NCBI GenBank assembly: GCA_007449985.2
Contig: VIIQ02000665.1
Span: 89,287 to 153,286, forward strand
DNA from: Desmodesmus armatus
Lineage: Eukaryota > Chlorophyta > Chlorophyceae > Sphaeropleales > Scenedesmaceae
DNA length: 64,000 nt
Direction of reading: 5' to 3'
The translations under genes were made by a program, and so were the position numbers. The notes beneath the pieces were generated by a model. That model saw only the letters and a list, made by a program, of their open reading frames with translations. It did no database searches and was not told the DNA's origin. Below, one piece after another: positions 11,855-22,095 of the stretch (within the stretch, counting starts at the first letter, position 1; each line of letters opens with the position of its first letter).

Positions 11855-12276
11855 ATTATGGAACGGCATGCTCCAACCAGCAAACACTGCCGATACTCCT
11901 TTGACATGCTCCGCTGGACTCAGTATTTTCCTTGTATGTCATTGAGTGTCTCGGTTGCAAGGAGAGTGAGGGGCAAAGGTTTCTATGCCCGCAGGGGCAG
12001 CTGATCCATGTGGAGCATCGGAGACAAAAATGAATCAGCTCAGCTAAAGGCAAGCACAGCCATAGATGCTGGCAAGCGCTGCACATGGTGGGGTTGGCCT
12101 TATAGCGCCGCATCAGATGCTGGGATATTGGTGGTGTCTAAGGAAACCCACAATAAACACTCCACAATGAATGCAAGATCATTTTGTTCCCATATTGCAA
12201 GGCTCAACAGCTCAGCAGCAAAACACGCAGCTGTGCCGATGCATGTAGTGGGGCTGAACCCGGTGGCACAGCATAC

Positions 12277-15200
12277 CTGTTGTGACTAGGTTGCTGCTCG
12301 GGCCACACATTCCACACCACGCGTTTCACTAAAAAGAAATGGCAATTTTGGCCGGATTCTAGGTTCCTGCACTGATCTAATCTTCGTTCCCTAATTCCTG
12401 CAATTCTGCCCTCAGGCAGGGGGGGTGCCATAGTGAAAGTGGGAGCAATCTTGCTGCAAAGGTGCACAACTGGTGCAGATGACCGTGTTGTGGAGTCGGC
12501 GTTGGGGCCTGTCGGACGCAGGGATGAACGTATAACAAAACAAATGTTGATGCTGCGTGGCTAGACAGGCCGTTTGAGGCGTGGTGGAGGTCAGGCGGAT
12601 GGTATAGGCGGTAAGCCGATTGACATGCTACTGTGTCTCCCGAACTCGGTGCTGGGCGCCCTTTCCTCACACTTAACAACAAAACAACACGTCTGTTCAA
12701 GACAACAGTCCATATCTGGCCGTCTGCGCTGTGCCCGCCAAAACGATTCGATGACAGTGCTTTTTACCGGTGCAGCTGTCAGGAGACCAACTTCGCTGAA
12801 AATAGACGGTTTCAGTTCGATGAATATATACTTCGATGGTCTCGTGGTAAGGCACACGCGGCTGAGATGTCAGATTGCTACTGTTGACTACTGCTGGGGC
12901 AGTATGCTGAGGTGTAGCTGACACTGCAGGCATGCACTGTGGAAGGTTCCATGCGGAGATGTGTGTCAGCACGTGACACTAGGGCAGGAGTCAGCAGCAG
13001 CAGCTCGAGCTGCTCTGCAGCAGCATCAACGTCGTCATGAGCGGGCTGAACACTGCTTCGCCCAAGCAGCTCGAAGCACCAGAGCAGGCATGCCTCCACT
13101 CGAATGCAGTGGCAGAGGCCTGCCAGCGGTCAGAGCCTGATGAGCAATGGATAGCTCAAAGCAGCAGGTGAGTGGCACAATGTTTGTATGGGGGAGCACT
13201 CCTAGAAAGGGTGGTCATACTGCTTGGCAAAGGGCACCCTGGCCCAAGCAGCTATCAAGTCAAGCAGTGCAGTGCAGCATTTGCCAGCGTATATCATGCT
13301 CCGCTGGTGTCCATGTTTGGTTGCTTGTGGCCAGTATGCTTGCCGCCACTGAGCAAAACAACCCTTTGGCCAACTAGCAGGCCAAAGGCGTGTGATTCAG
13401 CATATTTGTGATGTAGACCGTACAGCTGCATGTAAGCTACCCAATGATGCTGTCAGGACAGCCCTCATAGTTCTTGACTGTACATCATGGTGCTGCTGCC
13501 ATCCTGCCGCAGGAGTGGTGAAGGACAAGAGCAAGGCTGCTGTTACTGGTTGCCGGGCTGATTGCGCATAGTGGCAGGGCTGTCGCAAGGTGAGAGCGAC
13601 AGGATGGTTTCTGTTGGCGAGGGTTACAGGGTGGCGCCATTCTTGGGACTGCCTGGCACCTTGTTGGATACAGTTGCAGCGCAGTATCCAATCAGCAGCA
13701 GTCCAATGGCAGGCTCTGAATGGTGCTATTGCCTAGGACGGTCCAAACAGTCATCAACAGGGGTGCTGCAGCCAACAAGCAAACATGACTGCTGTGCAGC
13801 AGTGCTACTGCATGGCATGCGTTCTCACAACAATGCTTGCTGCTGCTGTTGGTGCTGCAGGTCATGCAACACTTGGGCCATGATGTTGGCACCGTCACGT
13901 GTGGGTAATGAAGGCCACAGAAGAATTCCCTCAAGGTGAGGCAGTGTCAGAATGTAGTGAAGGATGCTTGCGCTCATGCAACAGCAGCGGTGCAGTCAGC
14001 CAAAACATGGGTGAAGCCATGTGGATGGCAGGAATGGGTTGAAGTCCCAAGGTCATAGGCATAATGTAAGTTGGCAGTGGAAGCACGGGCGCTATGTGCA
14101 TGAGCACAAAGCATTTAACCTGGCAAAAAAGTGTGTCAGGCGCTGTGCAGCTTGCGACAGACTACATGCTCTCCACAGCAGCTGGCCTGCATGTGCAGGG
14201 TATCATTCGTGGCTTTTGTATGATCAAAATGCTGCATGTGAGACCTTGCGCCCTCACATGATGGTGTTGCAACAATGTGTGCTGCTGCAGGGTGATAAGG
14301 TTGCTGCCAGTGGTCGCTAAGAGGGCGCTGAGTGCTGCACGACAACCCAGAGAAGGAAGCCCCTGATGAACGCACCGTACAAGGCCAACATGGCACTGAC
14401 CGGCACCCCGTGGAAAAAGGAGACAAAGGAGGGAGGTTGTGACAGCTGCAGTGCTGAGGGGGGGCAGGCGGGAGGGGAGGGGGGGGGGGGCTGCACAAGG
14501 CTGCATGTTTGCAGCTTGTGACGGTCGGCACATGAATTTGGACTAGTTTACTGCATCTGTTCTGCTTGGCTGATTGTAGTAGTGCATATGTTCTGCTTGG
14601 CTGTGTTGCGTGCCTAGTGCTGGTGGTGTTGTCTCCGCATTTGGCTGGATACAACTTGTCTTGGCTGGCCTAGTGTGCAGCCAGCCATTCTTGGGTGCAA
14701 GCATGTACAGTATGATCTCTGTGGGGATTGGACCTGGCATGGTGTGTACAAGGTCAATGCTGTGGGGCACTGGCGTACATCACAAAATTGATTTTCGTGG
14801 AAAATGCAGCCAAGTCTTTTTTCACTTGTTATGGCAGCTTTTGCACCCTAAGCAGCAACACCATGTTGGCTGTTCTGGGGCGTGGCTTCATTATGTAACA
14901 ATGGCCCTGACCCAGTTTAGTAGTAGTAGTAGTAGTAACAATACATTGATCACCCAGACACCACAGAAACTTCCATTTTCAAGAAAATTTGACAAACGAA
15001 AACTTTATTATTTTTACAGCTGCTGCACATACCACACATATTGGTGTTGTGCTGGGCAGGTCAGGTGCAGCTGGTGTTGCAGGGTCCCCTGCATGAACAC
15101 ACCACAGAAGGTAAGATGGTAGTGCATTTCAATGGGTGTGGCACAACCAACAGGAGCAGGCCTAGAGCATAGGCAATCACTTGTCATTAGGCAGCGCTTG

Positions 15201-16489
15201 CAATGACAAGACTGGTTAGTGGTGACTGAGCAAGCAAGCTTGAGATCTGTGGTATTTGGTCATGGTATGTGGTAACATGCATTTTGAAAGGTGGGCTTCT
15301 ACCACAAGGTGCACTGGCTGCACCATCATGCTCTGGTTGCCGTCACTCAAGTGGAATCTGGACTCCGGTACACGACAAACATGCATAGGCAGCACATAGC
15401 TGCAATGGGTGTGCCTGCCCTGCAAGCATGCAAGCGGTGACACCATGGACAAGCACATGTGGACTCAACCATTAGACAGGGTTTACCAGAAGTCAGCAAG
15501 TGAAGGGTTGCAGCAGCCTTGTTGCCAGGGGTGTCTCTCAGCTTCTTCTCAAGGCCAATGACCAGCTGCTTCATCTCCTGGCTGCGCGCCATCGACCGCC
15601 TGAGGGCTGTGCTGCCAGCTGCCAGGCGGTGCAGTAGGAGGGATTCCTCTAAAAGGACTGATGCTCTCTGCCCCTCAAGCTGCCGGTACATCGCTGTAGC
15701 AACAGCAGCTGAGTGGGCTTCCAGTGCCTGCCGGAAGTCACTGCTGAACTCAGCTGCTGCTGCCACGACAAAGGCTGCTCCCCACTGTACATCTGCCTCC
15801 CCACTGCTGAGCAGCTTCACCAGGCGGTTGACAATGCCTGGCACCTGGCTGATACGCTCACTGTTGGCTGAGGACTCCAGGGCCAGGTTTCCCAGGGCCA
15901 TCGCTGCAATTCTGTGTATCTGTATAACACTGCTTCCGAGCATCACTGCAAGGCTTTGGATGGCGTCAGACTCCTGACCAAAGCGCTGGCTGTTTGCTGA
16001 AAACCAATCTGTCAAACTCAAAACTGCCCTACCTGCCGCCAGCTGAACATCTGCGTTGCCGCTTTTGAGCAGTGCAGCCAAGCCTTTGATAGCATGAGGC
16101 TCCTGGCCAATGCGGTCTTTGGCTTCTGGGCAGTCAGCCGCCAGAAGCCTCAGGGCTGCAGCTGACGTAAGCTGCACGGCTGCAGCGCTGCTGTGCAGCA
16201 ATTTAACCAGACCTGCTGCTGCACCACAACACTGCACAACCTGGCTCTGGTATGTGGGCCCGGCTAGCCTAAAGCGGCCCAGCACCCTTGCTGCTTCCTC
16301 CTGCACCGCAGCGCTGCTGCTGCTCAGGAGCTTCACCACCGCTGACAGGCAGTCAGGGTGTTCAAGCAGCAGATTTTCGGCGGACTTAGCTTTGCTGTAC
16401 AGCTTGTCCAGCAGCTGCAGCTGGCCCTTGGCGTCAAGCTGCTGTACAGCCTGTAAGAGCTCAGCTGTGCTGCTGCTGAATATCGCCAT
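12277..16489 (-). pseudogene. armadillo/HEAT-repeat protein, copy B, 3' exon interrupted
   Basis: The main exon 16489-15487 is intact and encodes 334 codons nearly identical to copy A. Substitutions include Gly-Arg to Asp-Lys, Glu to Lys, Lys to Glu, Lys to Ile, Trp-His to Gly-Gln and Asp to Val. The second exon is broken: 15088-15041 is separated from its remainder, 12306-12277, by the insertion 12307-15040. A transcript could still read into the insertion and end with an altered tail, so the armadillo scaffold may be functional. I call it a pseudogene only with respect to its original 3' end. Confidence 0.6.
12307..15040. mobile_element. 2.73-kb insertion of unknown class in ARM gene copy B
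   Basis: The boundaries are defined by comparison with copy A, where GGGCCAC runs straight into TTGGTGTTG. The word CCACACAT occurs at both edges (12303-12310 and 15032-15039), which could be an 8-bp target duplication or chance. There are no terminal inverted repeats, LTRs or transposase. A (TAG)n run lies at about 14920-14937 and a poly-C/G stretch at about 14,460-14,490. The open frames inside are short; one minus-strand stretch, about 13,100-12,960, has exon-like helical composition but no family I recognise. Confidence 0.6.
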
Positions 16490-17037
16490 AACCACTGGAC
16501 ACCCTGCAATCCCAAGCAGTGGTGGACAAAGTGACCATATGCATACATATCAATGATGAAGCCTTGAGCTAGCTCAGCGCTCATCTACACACTGATGATA
16601 GGCCAGCCTTACCTGCTGGGGGCAGAAATGCCACTGATGTCGTTGCAGTTAACAGTAGGGGTATGTTTCAGCAGCTGCAGCGCTAGCTCTGTGCACACGA
16701 TGTCAAAGAGCTACCAGTAGTCAGTTGTCCTGCAATCAGCGCCGTCTGTAGGTGCTCCTGATGCACGTAGGACAAGGATGATGATATATAGAGAGCCGAA
16801 CGATGGCCGCGTGGTCAAGCCATTGAATGGTGCTTTCCGCAACCTTCAGGCGACCTTCGTAAAACCCCTATTTTGGATCGGCATGCTCCATCCGGCAAAC
16901 ACTGCCGATACTCCTTTGACATGCTCCGCTGGACTCAGTATTTCTCTTACATATGTCCTTGAGTGTCTCGGATGCAAGGAGAGTGAGGGGCAAAGGTTTC
17001 TATGCCCGCAGGGGCAGCTGATCCATGTCGAGCATCG

Positions 17038-17337
17038 TGTATGACCGGCAGTGGTGTGCTGCCAAAGTGCTATTGTGGTCACCTTCATGCCGGCATGCTG
17101 CATGTTGGCTATGCAGCCGTTCTGTACACGCTGATGATGTAAGTTTGGCATGTACATCACAGGTGCTGTTTGACTGCACGTGCCTACTGGAAGTACAGAT
17201 ACCGGGACGGCCAGGGACTGAACCTGTACCGCCATAGTGCATGGTGACTGCTCACCAAGGCACCATGAACCCACGCCGGGCTCCCAAGCTGAGGCTGAAA
17301 CTGTTACTGACCTACTCCCAGCCACCCACCCACCTTC
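17038..17337. other. no gene recognised between duplication and minisatellite
   Basis: This is single-copy sequence to the right of the duplication. Short open frames are present on both strands, with no recognisable exon or motif. Confidence 0.4.
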
Positions 17338-18740
17338 TGCAGCAGTGCTCATAGCACATCAGCTGCCTGCTGCCCCTGTAGCCTGACGGCCTGACTTCAG
17401 GCGCACATCAGGCAAGCCAGGGAGCGTAGCATTATCACACATAGGCATCCATCTGCTGATGTCTCTGGCTGTTGCTCGTCTGCATCTGTTTGACTGGCAT
17501 TGAGGCTGATCAGCTCGTGAGCTGGTACCCACCCATCCACCGTCTGCAGCGCTGCTGCCCCTGTAGCCTGACGGCCTGTCTTCAGGCGCACATCAGGCAA
17601 GCCAGGGCGCACAGCAGTATCACACCCACCTACCCACCTGCTGCTGTTTGTCTGCAGCCGTCGGCCTGACACTGATGCTGAGCTAGTACCCACCCCACCA
17701 CCCACCCCAGCAGCAGTGCTACTCGTAGCACATCAGCTGCCTGCTGCCCCTGTAGATGACGCCCTGCCTTCAAGCACGTCAGCGTTGCCAGGGAGCGCAG
17801 CAGTATTGTAATCACCCACCCACCTACTGTCGCTGCTGCTGACTGCTGTTCGTCTGTAGCTAGTGCCCTGATTATCAGCGCACACTAGCGTGGACCAGAG
17901 CACAGCAGTATCACATTGTCTCCAACCTGCTGCTGCTAATGCTGCTGGCTGCTGTTTTGCTGAAGCTACATCCCGATGCTGAGGCTAGGCCAGTACCCAC
18001 CCACCACCCACCCCCATCAGCGACAGCCTGCTGCTGCCGCTGCCTGCTGCCCCTGTAGATGACGCCTCGCACTCGGTACGTCAGCGTTGCCAGGGCGCAC
18101 AACAGTACAAATTGGACGACCCACCCACCACTGTTGCTGCTGCTGACTGCTGTTCGTCTGTAGCTGGTGGCCTGAAGATCAGCGCACACCAGCGTACACC
18201 AGAGCACAGCAGTGTCATATCTACACCACCTGCTGCCGTGAAATCTGCCGCTGTCGCTGACATTGAGACTGAGCTAGTATCGACCCCACCACCCACCCCC
18301 GCAGCAGTGCTACGCATAGCACATCAGCTGCCTGCTGCCCCTTTAGATGACGCCCTGCCTTCAAGCACGTCAGCGTTGCCAGGGAGTGCAGCAGTATCAA
18401 AGTTACCCACCCACCTGCTGTCGCTGCTGCTGAATGCTGTCTGTCTGTAGCTGGTGGCCTGAAGATCAGCGCACACCAGCCGGTGAACCAGAGCACAGCA
18501 GTATCATATGTACACCACCTGCTGATGCTGGGGCTGCTGCTGCTGCCTCTCAGCTGACAAATCAGGTTCGCAGCAACCGAGTGCTGCCCCTGTAGCTGAC
18601 GGCCTGACTTCAGGCGCGCACCAGCGTGTCCAGGGCGCGCAGCAGTATCAAGTTTCCACCCAACCACCTGCTGGTGCTGCTGCTGTTTCCCACCCATGCT
18701 GTGCTGCACTGCTGGAGGCTTTGCTGATGGCATGCTCACC
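17338..18740. repeat. degenerate long-period tandem repeat (about 200-300 bp units)
   Basis: A core reading about GCTGCCTGCTGCCCCTGTAG recurs near 17,360, 17,545, 17,735, 18,040, 18,325 and 18,580. Each copy is followed by a CATCAG/CGTCAG-rich segment, GCCAGGG, then GCAGCAGTATCA and CCCACCCACC. Linkers vary in length. The frames that cross several units translate to similar peptides, but every one is interrupted, so I do not call a gene. Confidence 0.8.
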
Positions 18741-18902
18741 TGCTAGCTTACCTAATAGGTTCTATATATAGTTGCAGGCGGCAGCTGCGGCAATAGCGAC
18801 AGCGAGCACGCCGAGTGGGAAAAACCGGGGGCAAACAGGGCAAAGACACATAAATCCCCTTGTTGCGGCTCTAACACAAACAGCAGCTATAACGACACTT
18901 AC

Positions 18903-18982
18903 CTGATGTTTCTCAAGCCAACTCTGCCTTCTCTGCTCTGTTGTCTTGGTTTCCGGCACGAGACACTTGTTCGGGTCATATC
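18903..18982 (-). CDS. isolated exon-like segment, unknown gene
   Basis: After an acceptor-like TGTTGCAG near 18,993, a hydrophilic frame (YDPNKCLVPETKTTEQRRQS and on) runs to a strong GTAAGT donor at 18902. Composition and splice context look like a real internal exon. I could not find partner exons on either side, since the downstream side is the tandem repeat. The family is not recognised. Confidence 0.35.
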
Positions 18983-18993
18983 AAGCTGCAACA

Positions 18994-19950
18994 GTGGTTG
19001 AAGTATTACAATGCTGCGCAAGATGACCAATGATAGCTTGAATCCCCCCCAGTGCAACATAAGAGGCAATCCTGAGTGGAAACAGTTGCCAGCTGTCCAA
19101 GGTTTTGGGTCTCAACGAGCACGACACAGCAAAGGGCGCCGATTTAGTCTCGTATCGACAGACTTGATGACATCAACTGAACAAGAAGGCTGGGTAGTGT
19201 CAGAGGCCACCTAGGTGCCTGCCTCCAGAAAAGAACACATCCAGCATACAAGTACAAGTACTGCAGTGTTGTACTGCAGTGCCTCCCCGCCAATTGGTGG
19301 GGAGGTTGGGATGTACCTTACTTTCCTGGCGTCAATACATGCGTCAGGCATGTCCGGTGCAAGGGTGCAGCCTGGAGGGGGTCCATGCAGATGTCATTCA
19401 TGTGGATTCGACCCGCCTGATAGATTCACTGAGTGACTGCAAGGCTGCAGCCATTGCCAGTTTCAGCTGTTTTTGCCAGCCAAGTGGTCACCGTATCACC
19501 ACAGGGAAAGCTTGAATCAGTAGTTTCGGGGAGTGCAAGTGAGTTAAATGGTGCAGCCTGCAGGACTGCAGCTGCAGTCCCATCAAGTGAACCTTGGCTA
19601 TGCTAGGGACTGTTGTCTGGCCCAGAGGTCCGGTCTTGGGAAGATGTCCTGTGCCAAGGAGCAGGTGCTACCTTGTGCCGCCGCCATCGCTCTGTGTGCT
19701 GCTTGCGGCACCCACATGCAACTGGCAGCCCTTGAACCACATGCTGTAGTGATGAGGACTTAGGCAGCTTGGGAGAGGCTCAAGTCAAATCAAAGCAAAG
19801 GCTCTGTTGGGAGGCCGCACTGCACATAGCTTCACCACCAACTGTTACTGTTACATGACTCAGGCCAAGCCTGAACACCCCGTAAGGAACCAACAAGGCT
19901 CATGGGGCATGGGGGCAAACGTGAAAGCATCAGAGTAGACAATGGCATAC
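18994..19950. other. no gene recognised
   Basis: Short frames only. The right end is the presumed 3' region of the minus-strand gene ending at 19951. A small inverted segment around TACTGCAGTGTTGTACTGCAGTG near 19,260 is unremarkable. Confidence 0.4.
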
Positions 19951-20849
19951 TCATCTAAAACACATCGAGGTACAACACCCCCAATGCTGCTCAACAACCT
20001 CCACCAAGCGGTCCTCACCACTCTCCTCAAAGAGCTGTTGCTGCTGCTGCTGCTCCCTGTCATCACCCTCCGCCAGGTTGACAAAGCCTACCACATTGTC
20101 ATCCTGCTGACCCCCCTGTAGCTTCCCTAACAGCAGCAGAATGGGAAGGCAGTGCAGCGCCAGCAGCAGCCTGCTAGCTGCAGGGTCAGTGGCACAGCAG
20201 AGGGTGGGATGTCAGCTGTACTACAGCTATACTACTCTGAGAGTAGTACTGCTCACCAGTACAGCCCAGCACGTTGGTGTGCTTGAACAAATAACTGCAT
20301 CGTGCAGCCGCGGCAGCCCAGGAGCCAGCAGCAGCAGTCGGAGTTTTCCTGCTGACATGGCGCGACTTGCGGCTGCTGCTGGCAGGGTTGCTGTTGGCGG
20401 TTCTCGACTCTGCCTGGACTGTACGCACGAAGTTCGCGTTCAGGCAGCGGCTGTGCAGCTGCACCAGCTCACCTGCATTGAAGGGCTTGTCCGCCAGTTC
20501 ATAAAACAACAGCTGCTACTCGATTGGCAGGCCTGGCCGCAGCTTTTGGCATGGAGGTTCCTTTTCAGTAGCCTGGTGGAAGCTCTGCCCAAAGTACCAG
20601 GCGGAGCGCCCTGCAGCCTGCTGTTGCTGCTGCCGCCGCTTGTGCATGTAACTGGGGGCTTTCTGCTCAGCAGCTGCTGCAGCATCTGCTTTGTTGGCCG
20701 TGAGGATGGCAGCAGTGCGCCTGCTGCCATCTGTACCTGCGGCTGCGTTCACGCTGCCCTCTGTGCCTGCTGCAGCATCCTGCGGCTGCTGCTGCTGCTG
20801 CTGCTGCTGCTGAGTGCTGAGACCTCTGCTCCCTGCGTGTGCCCAGACA
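19951..20849 (-). pseudogene. Gln-rich unknown protein gene with an in-frame TAG
   Basis: Exon 20849-20257 follows a pyrimidine-rich acceptor (TTTTTTTTGCTACACAG). It encodes a Gln run, an Ala/Thr linker and KRRQQQQQ, then a conserved-looking stretch (WYFGQSFHQATEKEP; LADKPFNAGELVQLHSRCLN) in a single frame broken only by TAG at 20518-20516. A phase-1 intron (20256-20178) leads to the last exon 20177-19951: a hydrophobic LLLALHCLPILLLL segment, acidic QQQ tail and stop TGA. That both exons read in one frame apart from one stop suggests a recent nonsense change, a sequence error or readthrough. The 5' exon was not found and the family is unknown. Confidence 0.5.
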
Positions 20850-21011
20850 CTGTGTAGCAAAAAAAAGGGGCAAGCAGCAATGTGCAGGTTGTTGCCAATG
20901 ACGTGACCGCACTGGGTGTCAACAGGAGGGTGGAAACTGTGGAATGGACGGTGTAAGCAAGCCTTGGCTCCACAAGTGGCAAAGTCTGGAAAACACACCC
21001 CAGATATGATA

Positions 21012-21136
21012 GACTCAGTAGTCTATCCAGTAGTCTATTTAGCAGTCTACTTGGTAGGTCGCTCTGCTGTGGTTACCACAACAGAGCGATTTACTGAGTA
21101 GACTGCTGAGTAGACTGCTGAGTAGACTACTGAGAC
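21012..21136. repeat. 125-bp foldback element (62-bp imperfect arms, 1-nt loop)
   Basis: Arms 21012-21073 and 21075-21136 are reverse complements with roughly 80% identity. The inner part (CGCTCTG-TGTGGT/ACCACA-CAGAGCG) is near perfect, and the outer part is built from repeats of about AGTCTACTxAGC. It could be a MITE or the template of a long small-RNA hairpin. It lies upstream of the preceding minus-strand gene. Confidence 0.85.
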
Positions 21137-21434
21137 TCCTCGACCTTTACCCTCTCAGGGTGACAGCACAAATGGATTGTGATGCAGCAGGAGCTCCATC
21201 CCCCTTAAGTCTTATTTGGCCCATGCAGTTTCTGAACTAGACCCTGGCTCAGGCTGGATCTGGAGGAAGGGCCGCAGTGCACTTTGGCGAAGTCATAGCT
21301 GTTTGTGCTGGATTGCCCCTTTGCTCCACCTCCTGATGATGTACAACATGTTTGCTGCTGGTGATGAGGCATGCCTGCAAGCCTATAGCTATCCTACCGG
21401 CATCCAGCACATCTGCTGCAGGTTACAGCCGAGG

Positions 21435-21629
21435 CTAGACCTCGGGTAGCTGCTCCTGCGGCTGCTGCTGCGCCTGAAGATGCTGGTGTTTTGGAGAAGG
21501 GTTCTGGGCCGCTGCTGGTGCTGCTGTTGCATCTAAGCCTGCACTCCCTTTGCATCGGAGCCGCCGTTGCACTGCAGCCTCTGGGGCTGCAACAGCTGCA
21601 GGAGGCTGCTGCTCTTGAGGGACTCTCTG

Positions 21630-21675
<46 letters not shown>

Positions 21676-22095
21676 AGCTGCACTTCCTTTGCGCTGGAAC
21701 CACCCGCTGCACTGGTCACTGCAGCCTCTGTGGCTGCTGCTCTTGAGGAACCCTCTCAGGCTGCTGCTGCTATGGCTGTAGCAGCTGCACTCCCTTTGCG
21801 CTGGAACCGCCCGCTGCACTGGTCACTGCAGCCTCTGTGCTGCTGCTGTTGAGGGACCCTCTGAGGCTGCTGCTGCTATTGAAGCTGTGGCAGCATTCCT
21901 GTGCGCTGGAGCCGCCCGCTGCACTCCCCGCTGCAGCTTCCTCAGCCCTGCGGAACTCTGCCAGAGCTGCTGCCAGCGGTGATGCAGTGTCTGAATGACC
22001 TGCGGCATCTGCAGCCTTCTGTGCTGCTGCGAGGTGGTCTGCGTTGCAATTATGACGTTTAACCCCTTCCCAGCGAAGACGAGCTGGCTGAAACC
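21435..22095 (-). pseudogene. Gln/Ala/Ser-rich protein gene, frame-broken by repeats
   Basis: After a TTTAG acceptor at 22096, a good coding frame (GFQPARLRWEGVKRHNCNAD, then Ala-rich helix) enters a repeat encoding TEAAVTSAAGGSSAKxVQL. The first unit ends in TAG. The second unit resumes in another frame, carries a 14-residue Gln run and continues to stop at 21435. Frame-changing indels and the TAG lie within CAG-rich DNA. This is either a decayed gene or a repeat region with sequence errors. Function unknown. Confidence 0.45.
21580..21950. repeat. approx. 125-bp imperfect tandem repeat, 3 copies, with GCT expansion
   Basis: The block CTTTGCGCTGGAACCGCCCG...GAGGGACCCTCTGAGG occurs three times with indels. 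The leftmost copy contains an expanded (GCT)n run at about 21,632-21,675. On the minus strand the run encodes poly-Gln. Confidence 0.8.

Larger units (their letters stand above)
9690..12011. repeat. tandem duplication unit A (2,322 bp) carrying ARM gene A
   Basis: This is a direct repeat of the unit 12012-12306 plus 15041-17037. The offset is 2,322 bp for the first part and 5,056 bp for the second; the difference is the 2,734-bp insertion in unit B. The left flank, the A/B junction and the right flank share the 4-bp word ATCG, giving a microhomology junction. Nucleotide identity is about 98-99% over the coding part. Confidence 0.9.
12012..17037. repeat. tandem duplication unit B, split by an insertion
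   Basis: Positions 12012-12306 match 9690-9984, and 15041-17037 match 9985 to about 12011. Between these lie 2,734 bp absent from unit A. Unit B lacks the second foldback arm. The shared block ends at ATCG near 17037, after which the flanks diverge. Confidence 0.88.

Noticed and set aside
12304..12306. LTR or solo-LTR at the edge of the armadillo duplication
   Set aside because: The 295-bp repeat pair (9690-9984 and 12012-12306) is simply the 3' end of the two gene copies, as shown by its continuous match into the main exon unit.
12303..15040. hAT transposon based on the shared 8-bp CCACACAT
   Set aside because: Copy A lacks CCACACAT at the empty site, and no terminal inverted repeats or transposase are visible.
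20141..20857. 238-codon plus-strand frame
   Set aside because: It is the antisense shadow of the minus-strand Gln-rich exons; its Leu runs are the complement of CAG repeats.
20516..21790. TAG reassigned to glutamine (in-frame TAGs flanked by CAG in two genes)
   Set aside because: The RING-CH and DUF1499 genes both end properly at TAG, so TAG is a normal stop here. Isolated stops are better explained by mutation or error.
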